Shown here: piece by piece, positions 9,167-15,801 of the stretch | Position numbering within the stretch: the stretch's first letter is position 1 | Layout: each line of letters begins with the position of its first letter | Assembly: GCA_003149635.1 (NCBI GenBank) | Contig: QCWI01000013.1 | Location: 54,197 to 118,196 of the forward strand | Direction: 5' to 3' | Length of the DNA: 64,000 nt | Source: Fluviicola sp. XM-24bin1 | GTDB lineage: Bacteria; Bacteroidota; Bacteroidia; Flavobacteriales_D; Crocinitomicaceae | Translations under genes and position numbers: made by a program | Notes under the pieces: model-generated | Database searches by the model: none | What the model was told of the DNA's origin: nothing | The model's input: the letters and a program-made list of their open reading frames with translations, nothing else

Positions 9167-9181
9167 ACAAGCACAGCTTGT
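9167..9181 (+). terminator. Possible weak hairpin after ppk1
   Basis: A 6-bp stem (ACAAGC/GCTTGT) with a 3-nt loop is followed by GATCTTTTCTCTTC rather than a clean T run. It could slow or end transcription between ppk1 and ppx; support is weak. Confidence 0.3.
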
Positions 9182-9271
9182 GATCTTTTCTCTTCAAAAA
9201 TGTTAATCTCTTGTTGAAAGATTCCTTCAGGCACTTCTCAGACCAGTACCAAGAACTCGTATAATTGTGAA

Positions 9272-10165
9272 ATGCAAAGATACGCTGCCATTGATATTGG
9301 ATCGAACGCCATTCGTATGTTATTTGTTGAGGTTTACGAGCGTCCCGAAGGAGTTTCATTCAAAAAATTATCGTTGGTACGATTGCCCATTCGTTTGGGA
9401 GCCGATGCCTTCGTTGATGGACGAATCAGCGAGAAAAAGCGTCAGCAGGTCATCCAAATGGCGCACTCTTTTAATTACCTCTCCAATATTTTTGAAGTTC
9501 AAAACTATCGTGCAACAGCTACTTCAGCCATGCGTGATTCAGAAAATGGGCCAGAATTAATCAATGAGATTCTCGAAAAAACGGGAGTCAATATTGAGAT
9601 TATTGCTGGGGAGGAAGAAGCGCAAATTCTGCACGAAGCCATTCTCAGTACCGGAAAAATCCAGGATGATGAAAGCTACATGCTCATTGACGTTGGTGGA
9701 GGAAGTACAGAAATCAACTTCTTTGTGAAAGGCGAGCGTGTTGCATGGAAATCATTCAACTTGGGAACTGTCCGACTGAAAGAAGGAATCCAGAAAGAAG
9801 GAAGCTGGGAAAAATTCGATGCTTGGATTCAGAAGAAAGTCAAGAAATACAATCCGCATTACGCTGTTGGAACGGGAGGAAATATCAACAAACTGTACAA
9901 ATTGTGCGGTCACTCCGATTGGGAAAACCTGACAGCCGATGAAATTGAGGTCAAGTTGGAATATCTCTCTGGATTTTCAGCCGAACAAATGGTCGATACC
10001 ATGGACATTAAGCCTGACCGCGCGGACGTAATCTTGCATGGTGGGGCCATTTACCTGCGTGCTATGCGCCAAGGAGGAATCGAGGAAATGATCGTTCCGA
10101 AAGTAGGGTTGGCCGATGGGCTCATCCGCAGTCTATACATGGCCGACGTGAAGGAACTCGCGTAA
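9272..10165 (+). CDS. ppx: Ppx/GppA family exopolyphosphatase
   Basis: This 297-residue protein shows the ASKHA phosphatase fold: phosphate-1 loop 'AAIDIGSNAIRMLF', then 'YRATATSAMRDSENG', 'VNIEIIAGEEEAQI' with the conserved glutamates, phosphate-2 loop 'MLIDVGGGSTEINFF', and 'YAVGTGGNINKLYKL'. It is the short form (about 300 residues) without the C-terminal HD-like domain of E. coli Ppx/GppA. It should release phosphate from polyphosphate, or possibly hydrolyse pppGpp; sequence alone cannot separate the two. Its place directly after ppk1 favours polyphosphate. Confidence 0.93.
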   Translation: MQRYAAIDIGSNAIRMLFVEVYERPEGVSFKKLSLVRLPIRLGADAFVDGRISEKKRQQVIQMAHSFNYLSNIFEVQNYRATATSAMRDSENGPELINEILEKTGVNIEIIAGEEEAQILHEAILSTGKIQDDESYMLIDVGGGSTEINFFVKGERVAWKSFNLGTVRLKEGIQKEGSWEKFDAWIQKKVKKYNPHYAVGTGGNINKLYKLCGHSDWENLTADEIEVKLEYLSGFSAEQMVDTMDIKPDRADVILHGGAIYLRAMRQGGIEEMIVPKVGLADGLIRSLYMADVKELA

Positions 10166-10173
10166 TCTTGAGC

Positions 10174-10204
10174 AAAAAAAAACGGCCCGATAATCATCGA
10201 ACCG
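10174..10204 (-). terminator. Rho-independent terminator, minus strand
   Basis: Read on the minus strand, CGGTTCGAT-GATT-ATCGGGCCG forms a 9-bp stem (two G-U pairs) followed by nine Ts. It lies just past the end of the pseudogene at 10228 and serves the leftward transcript. Confidence 0.8.
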
Positions 10205-10227
10205 CTTTCTGTTGTATACAATGAATA

Positions 10228-11184
10228 TCACGCAAAATGTGATAGTGCTGCCGTAGCATTGTCTTGATACGCCTCATTCGCTAGAGGTGCGTAAAACGAA
10301 GATTGATCGACCATTTTACCGATCACTTTTGATTCCTCACTGGCATAGAATCCGCCTGATTTGAAGTTTGCGCTGTTCACTGCATTGACGTAACGTTTTG
10401 CTCCTTTCTCCACTTTATGAGCCATACCACGCATCGGCATTACGATTGGCATCATGATGTACTTGAACATAAATTTCATCATCGCGTTGTCCATGCTGCT
10501 GGTAATGTTCGTTCCTTGCGTTGCGCCTGGACTCACCGAAACAAAGCGAATATTTGGATGTTTGCGCGCTAAAGACGACATCCAAAGCGTACCGATGCAT
10601 TTCACCATGCCGTAAGAAGCGAAGGGATCGAATTTCTCGAAGTAACTTCCATTCAGCACCGAAATCATTTCTTCCGTGGAGTTTGATTTCAACGAAGGTT
10701 CGGGAATGCTGTCGATAGTTTGCCAATTCGAAACGCTTTTGATTACAATCTGATTTCCATCGAAGTAGATGAACTCTTCACCCGAATGCGAGAAATCCAG
10801 AAGGTTGAACGAATTTTCATAAAACTCCTCATAGTCAGTAGGAAAGGAGTGTATCACTTGCATTGAATTCAAATCGGCGATGTAGATGCTGTCCTAATCT
10901 CCGACGGCAACGAAATTGTAAGCACTGTTAACGGCGATTCCTTGCACTTTCTGATGAAGGTTCTGACCTAAAGGAAGGGTTTAATCCAAGAGGCTTGTAT
11001 CTTCAATAGAGTAGAAGTGAAACTGACCTTTCTTAGCGAAAACGAAGCTTTGAAGAGATTCCGAAAATTCAATGTTTTGACCACCTAGTTCCAGTTTGGT
11101 CGTCGAATAGAGCAACTCTTGCGCCCAGGCATTCGAAATAATAAATATAAGCACAGTGAGCACTAAAGATGGTAGCAGCTTCAT
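10228..11184 (-). pseudogene. Chimeric pseudogene: beta-propeller start fused to SDR end
   Basis: The track lists two ORFs (10981-11184 and 10228-10872), but they are in the same frame and the bases between them translate sensibly. One reading frame therefore runs from 11184 to 10228, broken by TAA (10981-10983, after 'SIEDTSLLD') and TAG (10894-10896, after 'FVAVGD'). Both could have arisen by C-to-T change in a Gln codon. The first ~165 codons encode a signal peptide (MKLLPSLVLTVLIFIISNAWAQ) and WD40-like strands. At about 10,670-10,700 the frame passes without a break into the second half of a short-chain dehydrogenase: 'FASYGMVKCIG' has the catalytic Y-x-x-x-K and 'FVSVSPGATQGT' follows. 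The Rossmann glycine motif is absent. The simplest history is a deletion that joined two genes in frame, followed by stop mutations. It should make no active enzyme. Confidence 0.85.
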
Positions 11185-11292
11185 ATGCTAGTTTACTGAA
11201 ATAATCCGGTTAGAGGTAATCAAACAAGGGGGATTGTGCAAAAGTCCGCTTCGAGAGCCTCAGCGTACTTTCTCATTGATTCAACTGAAATA

Positions 11293-12888
11293 TCAGACTT
11301 GTTCTAGTTTGAACTCCGAAGTTTTATGGAAGGTGATATCTGGATAATCTTGTTCTGCCATCGTTAGCAAGAATTGCGTTTCTGCTAGGAATACCCAGTT
11401 ATCTTCTTTATCCTTCGCGATGTAGCGAGCCTTGGCGCGCTTGAATTCTTCCAATTGCTGCTCATTGTCTGTTGTGATCCAACAAGCTTTGAAGAAGTTC
11501 TTAGGAACAAAGCGACATTTCGCTCCGTATTCGTGTTCCAATCGGTAATTAATTACCTCGAACTGAAGTTGTCCAACCGTACCCACAATTTTTCGGTTCC
11601 CCGGCTGTTGAATAAATAACTGCGCTACACCTTCGTCCATCAACTGTCGAATTCCTTTGTCCAATTGCTTGGATTTCATCGGATCCTGATTTTCCAATTC
11701 CATGAACATTTCTGGCGAGAAGCTTGGAATTCCTTTGAATGTAAATTGCTCTCCTTCGTTCAGCGTATCACCGATTTTGAAGTTCCCTGAATCGTATAAT
11801 CCGATCACATCTCCCGGAAATGCTTCGTCGATCACGCTCTTGTCCTGCGCCATGAACGATGTTGGATTCGGGAATTTCATCTTCTTGTCCAAACGAACGT
11901 GTTTATAGAAGGTATTTCGCTCAAATTTTCCTGATACGATACGCAGGAAGGCGATTCTATCGCGATGTTTTGGATCTAGGTTGGCGTGAATTTTAAAGAC
12001 AAAACCGGAGAATTTGGCGTCTTCTGGCTCAATCTTACGAAGGTCAGTTTCACGACCTCTCGGAGCTGGTGAAATCTCACAAAAAGTATCTAGTAGTTCC
12101 TGCACACCAAAGTTGTTCATCGCAGAACCAAAAAATACCGGAGCCAATTCGCCTGCGAGGTATTCCTCCTGATCGAATGGATCGTACACGCCTTCGATCA
12201 TCTCTACTTCTTCCCTTAATTCAGCAGCAGGTTCTTCACCAATTAATTCGTCCAAATGTGGATCGCTCAAGTCTTGGATTGGAACAATTTCGTCTGAAAT
12301 TCCGGTTTTATTACCCTGGAACAAGTTCAAGTTCTCGCGGTACAAATTGTAAACGCCCTTGAATCGATCACCCATCCCAATCGGCCAGGTCAAAGGTCGC
12401 ACGCGAATATTCAGCTTCGATTCCAATTCATCCAGCAAATCAAATGATTCCTTTCCGTCACGGTCTAACTTGTTTACGAAGATGATTACGGGCGTATTAC
12501 GCATACGACAGACTTCCATCAGTCGTTCCGTTTGCGTCTCCACACCATTGGCGACATCCACCACCAAAATCACGCTATCCACAGCCGTAAGCGTTCGGAA
12601 AGTATCCTCTGCGAAGTCCTTGTGACCCGGTGTATCCAAAATGTTGATTTGCTTATCCGAGTAATGGAAAGCCATCACGGAAGTCGCCACGGAAATTCCA
12701 CGTTGTTTCTCAATCTCCATGAAATCCGAAGTAGCCGTTTTTTTAATCTTATTGTTCTTAACGGCACCGGCACTTTGAATCGCTCCACCAAAAAGCAAAA
12801 GCTTCTCGGTCAATGTCGTTTTCCCGGCATCCGGGTGAGAGATAATACCAAAGGTGCGGCGTTTTTCGATTTCGCTAGCGTTACTCAT
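11293..12888 (-). CDS. prfC: Peptide chain release factor 3
   Basis: The protein has 531 residues, the size of E. coli RF3 (529). GTPase motifs are all present: G1 '[10 protein letters not shown]' near residue 17, switch region '[15 protein letters not shown]', G3 'DTPGHKDF', G4 'VNKLDR'. '[17 protein letters not shown]' and the C-terminal '[21 protein letters not shown]' separate it from EF-G and LepA. RF3 removes RF1/RF2 from the ribosome after termination. The ATG at 12888 fits the family start ([23 protein letters not shown]). It appears to stand alone on the minus strand; the gene downstream is the pseudogene at 11184. Confidence 0.96.
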   Translation of the reverse strand: MSNASEIEKRRTFGIISHPDAGKTTLTEKLLLFGGAIQSAGAVKNNKIKKTATSDFMEIEKQRGISVATSVMAFHYSDKQINILDTPGHKDFAEDTFRTLTAVDSVILVVDVANGVETQTERLMEVCRMRNTPVIIFVNKLDRDGKESFDLLDELESKLNIRVRPLTWPIGMGDRFKGVYNLYRENLNLFQGNKTGISDEIVPIQDLSDPHLDELIGEEPAAELREEVEMIEGVYDPFDQEEYLAGELAPVFFGSAMNNFGVQELLDTFCEISPAPRGRETDLRKIEPEDAKFSGFVFKIHANLDPKHRDRIAFLRIVSGKFERNTFYKHVRLDKKMKFPNPTSFMAQDKSVIDEAFPGDVIGLYDSGNFKIGDTLNEGEQFTFKGIPSFSPEMFMELENQDPMKSKQLDKGIRQLMDEGVAQLFIQQPGNRKIVGTVGQLQFEVINYRLEHEYGAKCRFVPKNFFKACWITTDNEQQLEEFKRAKARYIAKDKEDNWVFLAETQFLLTMAEQDYPDITFHKTSEFKLEQV

Positions 12889-13013
12889 AGAGTTGAATTA
12901 TGGGTGGCAAAGGTAATGTAAATAAGAAGAATACAGGTTGGTAGCAGGTAGAAAGCTGAAGGATGAAAAAGAGTCTTTATTCTTTCAGCCTTCCACTTTC
13001 TGCTTTCAATTCT

Positions 13014-13021
13014 TACTTTCG
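13014..13021 (+). promoter_or_regulatory. TACTTTCG -7-like box
   Basis: A one-mismatch version of TAnnTTTG lies 18 nt upstream of the ATG at 13040, a plausible spacing for a short leader. Confidence 0.35.
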
Positions 13022-13039
13022 CTCGTAAAATTAATTTCT

Positions 13040-13939
13040 ATGCAATTCGATTTGACCATTTTGACCGATCATCGTTATGTGAATCCTGAAGAACGGGATG
13101 TTTATACGCAGAACGTATTGGATGAAGATCGCTTTTTGATGGAAGCTTGCGAAAGATTGGGGATGAAGGTGCATCGAACCAATTGGGACGATCCTGAAAT
13201 GGATTGGAGCACTACTAAATTTGCCATTTTTCGCACTACTTGGGATTATTTTGAGCGTTTTCCTGAGTTTTCGAAATGGTTGGATTCGGTGCAACACCAG
13301 ACTACATTGATCAACTCGAAAGAACTCATCTTCTGGAACTTGGATAAGCGTTACTTGATTGAATTAGAAGAAAAGGGAGTGCGCATTCCAGCAACGAAAT
13401 ATTTGGAAAAGGGATCAACGGAATCGTTGGGCGAAGTAGTCCAGAACTCCGGTTGGAGTAAGTGCATTTTGAAACCGGCCGTTTCTGGAGCCGCGAGACA
13501 TACCTATAAATTCGATGCTGAGGATGCTGGAAAACATGAAGCTATTTATTCGGAGTTGATTGCTGAAGAGAGCATGATGTTGCAAGAGTATCAGCAGCAA
13601 ATCACCACGAAGGGAGAAGTCTCGTATATATTGTTTGGAGGGAAATTTAGCCATGCGATTTTAAAACGCGCCAAGCCGGGAGATTTCCGTGTTCAGGACG
13701 ATTTCGGTGGAACTTTGCATGATTATCAACCATCAGACGAAGAGATTGCGTTTGCAGAACATGCACTGTCACAATGTCCAGAATTACCCGTATATGCACG
13801 CGTTGACGTTTTCTGGAACAACGAGGATGAGTTGGTGCTAGGGGAGTTGGAGTTGATTGAGCCGGAATTGTGGTTCCGTAAGTGCGATACGGCTGCAGAT
13901 GCTTGCGCGAAAGCGATTCAGTCGTTCGTAGAAGCGTAA
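13040..13939 (+). CDS. ATP-grasp family ligase (RimK/DcsG-like)
   Basis: The ATG at 13040 (MQFDLTILTDHRYVNP) is chosen over the TTG at 12938, since the extra 34 residues are low-complexity intergenic sequence. The 299-residue product has an N-terminal Rossmann-like segment with 'FAIFRTTWDYFERFPEF', then an ATP-grasp domain: 'CILKPAVSGAARHTYKF' (nucleotide-binding Lys and loop), 'MMLQEYQQQITTKGEVSYILFGGKFSHAI', and metal-binding 'YARVDVF' and 'LGELELIEPELWFR'. This set matches stand-alone ATP-grasp proteins annotated as DcsG-like or glutathione-synthase-like, which join a carboxylate to an amine through an acyl phosphate. The substrate cannot be told from sequence; no other cycloserine gene is near. 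Confidence 0.82.
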   Translation: MQFDLTILTDHRYVNPEERDVYTQNVLDEDRFLMEACERLGMKVHRTNWDDPEMDWSTTKFAIFRTTWDYFERFPEFSKWLDSVQHQTTLINSKELIFWNLDKRYLIELEEKGVRIPATKYLEKGSTESLGEVVQNSGWSKCILKPAVSGAARHTYKFDAEDAGKHEAIYSELIAEESMMLQEYQQQITTKGEVSYILFGGKFSHAILKRAKPGDFRVQDDFGGTLHDYQPSDEEIAFAEHALSQCPELPVYARVDVFWNNEDELVLGELELIEPELWFRKCDTAADACAKAIQSFVEA

Positions 13940-13940
13940 A

Positions 13941-14423
13941 TCAATAATCCTCCGGATTGTGAGCCATTCGGAACCAGTTCACTTCCTGAATAATAATTCG
14001 ATCTAGGTAATCGTAATCGTCTAGAGGTGCGGCCTGTGTGATTCTAAACTTCGTTTTAGCACGATATTTTTGAGTGGTTATTTCTCCACCCACAATCTCG
14101 TACTCGGAACCGCATGATCCTGTAGATTTCTGTAATGTTCCACCGGAAATTAAGGTCATGGAATCGAATTTGATTTTTACAACTCTTTTCTTAAATGTAT
14201 AGGTACCAGACTCAGTAATAATACTGTCTCCGCAATCCATTTGATTGTGATTATAATTCACTCGGCCGTCCTCGAAAAATTGATAATTCGTTGACCATCC
14301 AGATGCAATCATGGGTAAATCCTCCTGCCAAATTCCAACGATTTGAAAAGAAGTGTCTTCCGTTTGTGCGAATGACGAGAAAAGAATTGTACAGAGGGCG
14401 ATTGCGGTTAGGAAACGTGTCAT
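13941..14423 (-). CDS. Exported lipocalin-like protein
   Basis: This 160-residue protein has the signal peptide MTRFLTAIALCTILFSSFAQ. The mature part begins 'IVGIWQEDLPMIASGWSTNYQFFEDGRVNY', the G-x-W motif followed by a strand pattern seen in lipocalin-like domains of Bacteroidota, then 'SGTYTFKKRVVKIKF'. Two cysteines (CGDS and SCGSEY) may form a disulfide. It ends 2 bp from the stop of the convergent ATP-grasp gene. Ligand and function are unknown; the lipocalin assignment is by pattern only. Confidence 0.72.
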   Translation of the reverse strand: MTRFLTAIALCTILFSSFAQTEDTSFQIVGIWQEDLPMIASGWSTNYQFFEDGRVNYNHNQMDCGDSIITESGTYTFKKRVVKIKFDSMTLISGGTLQKSTGSCGSEYEIVGGEITTQKYRAKTKFRITQAAPLDDYDYLDRIIIQEVNWFRMAHNPEDY

Positions 14424-14475
14424 TGGTAATAGGTTGATTTCGTTTAGGAAAGATACAAAATCGATTGAAGATCAA

Positions 14476-14697
14476 TCAATCGGGAAGTACCTCACAAAAA
14501 ATCTGATTTTCTCCAGCCAATGAAATAATGCAGGCTTCCGACAAAGAATCTGTTTCCACCTTCAGAACCTTGTCGACATCTTCTAGATCCAAATGCCAAC
14601 GAGAAATATCAGGATGTTGGTTCATTGTTTCTTTGAGCACGGCGATGGATTCATCCGTATTGAGTTCCGTTCGGAATATGTGAATGTGGCGTGCCAT
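14476..14697 (-). CDS. Small ferredoxin-fold-like protein, third gene of XRE unit
   Basis: Starting at the ATG at 14697, which overlaps the XRE stop as TGATG, gives 73 residues (MARHIHIFRTEL..). The pattern strand-helix-strand-strand-helix-strand ('ARHIHIFRTEL', 'DESIAVLKETMNQHPDISRWHLDLEDVDKVLKVETD', 'ACIISLAGENQIFCEVLPD') resembles heavy-metal-associated domains but the CxxC metal motif is absent. It is therefore an HMA-like ferredoxin-fold protein without metal ligands, perhaps a dimerisation or sensor domain. The tight overlap with the regulator gene implies coupled translation and a linked role. Confidence 0.7.
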   Translation of the reverse strand: MARHIHIFRTELNTDESIAVLKETMNQHPDISRWHLDLEDVDKVLKVETDSLSEACIISLAGENQIFCEVLPD

Positions 14698-14948
14698 CAG
14701 CAATTCTTTTTCTTTCGTTTCTTGAATTGGTCTTTCTCAGCGTCGTAAGTGAATACCTTTTCTAGTGGAACATCTAAGACAGTTGCCATGCGAAATGCAA
14801 TTTCCAAGGTAGGGGAGTACTTTCCTTTTTCAATGGCAACAATGGTTTGTCTGGTCACACCAACGGCTTCGGCTAACTCTTGCTGAGTCATCTCATCCTT
14901 GAAGAAACGTAATGTACGTATATTGTTCGTAATGTGTTCTTTACTCAT
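14697..14948 (-). CDS. XRE-family transcriptional regulator
   Basis: The product has 83 residues. It consists of one Cro/C1-type helix-turn-helix: 'MTQQELAEAVGVTRQTIVAIEKGKYSPTLEIAFRMATVLDVPLEKVF' at about residues 19-66, with a basic tail KFKKRKKKNC-like end. It is of the compact type (YgzD-like) that usually controls a neighbouring membrane-protein gene. It starts 2 bp after the stop of the membrane protein at 14951 and overlaps the next gene by TGATG. The perfect inverted repeat at 15460-15485 upstream of the unit is a likely operator. Confidence 0.9.
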   Translation of the reverse strand: MSKEHITNNIRTLRFFKDEMTQQELAEAVGVTRQTIVAIEKGKYSPTLEIAFRMATVLDVPLEKVFTYDAEKDQFKKRKKKNC

Positions 14949-14950
14949 GA

Positions 14951-15397
14951 CTAAATTCCGTTTTTGTAGTAGTACAATTTGGAAAGATCCGATACTATAC
15001 TGGAAAGCAATCCTGCCGAAAGTAGAATGATAAACATGTTTGAAATCGATTGACCCATCGCCAGTGGAATCAAACTTCCGATGAATCCAAGCATAAATAA
15101 GTGGTGACTGTTTCTATCAGAACGCATTTCTATTTGTTTGTCGTAATCATCTTCAAACTCTGGATCTTCGTCCTTATGTACTTGTGACATGATCATATAG
15201 AAGATGATGTAAGAGACAATCTTAAGGACAATCGTTACTCCCATCATAACCAGCATGAATTCTCCCCAAAACGATGGGTCGTGAATTTGCGGAACATTAA
15301 TGTCGGCGTAAATCCCAAAGGTGTAAAGAACATATCCTCCCATGAACAAGATGGTGGTGATTAAGTTGAAAACGGCTTTTTTCTCTTGAATAGACAT
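14951..15397 (-). CDS. Four-helix membrane protein
   Basis: The protein has 148 residues with four predicted transmembrane segments: about 10-30 ('FNLITTILFMGGYVLYTFGIY'), 45-72 ('GEFMLVMMGVTIVLKIVSYIIFYMIM'), 98-118 ('HLFMLGFIGSLIPLAMGQSI') and 119-140 ('MFIILLSAGLLSSIVSDL'). An acidic cytoplasmic loop 'HKDEDPEFEDDYDKQIEMRSDRNSH' separates the pairs. The layout, including the D-E-R-D loop, is like DUF2178-type proteins paired with small XRE regulators. Function is unknown. It is the first gene of a three-gene leftward unit. Confidence 0.85.
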   Translation of the reverse strand: MSIQEKKAVFNLITTILFMGGYVLYTFGIYADINVPQIHDPSFWGEFMLVMMGVTIVLKIVSYIIFYMIMSQVHKDEDPEFEDDYDKQIEMRSDRNSHHLFMLGFIGSLIPLAMGQSISNMFIILLSAGLLSSIVSDLSKLYYYKNGI

Positions 15398-15439
15398 GTT
15401 TGTACGTTTAAATTGACTAATGGTTAATTATTTATGACG

Positions 15440-15447
15440 CAAAGTAA
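15440..15447 (-). promoter_or_regulatory. Possible -7 box of the XRE unit
   Basis: On the minus strand this reads TTACTTTG, seven of eight to TAnnTTTG, 42 nt upstream of the ATG at 15397. The inverted repeat at 15460-15485 would lie over its -20 to -45 region. Confidence 0.4.
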
Positions 15448-15459
15448 AGAAAAATATAC

Positions 15460-15485
15460 TTAATGTAAAAAATATTATACATTAA
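15460..15485. promoter_or_regulatory. Perfect inverted repeat, likely XRE operator
   Basis: TTAATGTA, 10 bp, TACATTAA: both arms match perfectly. The centre-to-centre distance is 18 bp, suited to a dimeric helix-turn-helix protein. It sits 63-88 bp upstream of the first gene of the membrane protein/XRE/small-protein unit and just upstream of a candidate -7 box, so autoregulation is the natural reading. Confidence 0.6.
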
Positions 15486-15746
15486 ATTGATTATTACTTG
15501 CAAGAGTCTACCACTGAGGCACAAAAGGAACGTTAGTGTTTAAAGCCAAACTGGATTAGTTCACTAGAATTTGACAAAGTCAAATTCTTTGCGTTCACCA
15601 TTACAACTATGTTTTTTGCAATAAACCTTGCGCCTTGGCGGTTAAAGAATACACTGCGGGCTTTCTCTATCGAAAGGCATCCGTTGCAAATGATCTAGAA
15701 CCTGAAAGTCTTTTGTTTGAATCCTCCGCTCTCTTTAGCAGAGCAC

Positions 15747-15778
15747 AAAAAAAAACCGGCCCAAATCAATTGGACCGG
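15747..15778 (-). terminator. Rho-independent terminator, minus strand
   Basis: Minus strand CCGGTCCAA-TTGAT-TTGGGCCGG (one G-U pair) followed by nine Ts, 24 bp past the stop of the T9SS gene at 15802. Confidence 0.85.
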
Positions 15779-15801
15779 TCATGACTTAAATTACATTAAT
15801 T

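Larger units (their letters stand above)
15398..15801 (+). other. 404-bp intergenic region with operator, hairpin and terminator
   Basis: No gene is seen here. It holds an 8-10-8 inverted repeat (15460-15485), a perfect 10-bp hairpin (15566-15588, AGAATTTGAC-AAA-GTCAAATTCT), and the terminator of the T9SS gene (15747-15778). The stretches near 15510 ('ACTGAGGCACAAAAGG') and 15630 ('CCTTGCGCCTTGGCGGTTAA') resemble decayed copies of the 'ctttgcgcctttgcg' type interspersed repeats known from other bacteria; this is a weak impression. Confidence 0.5.

Noticed and set aside
10228-10872. A standalone SDR-family enzyme
   Set aside because: It has no Rossmann Gly motif, its first ~60 residues are propeller sequence, and the frame continues upstream through a stop.
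15690-15745. 'GTTTGAATCC' T-loop-like string suggesting a tRNA remnant
   Set aside because: No acceptor, anticodon or T stem can be paired around it.
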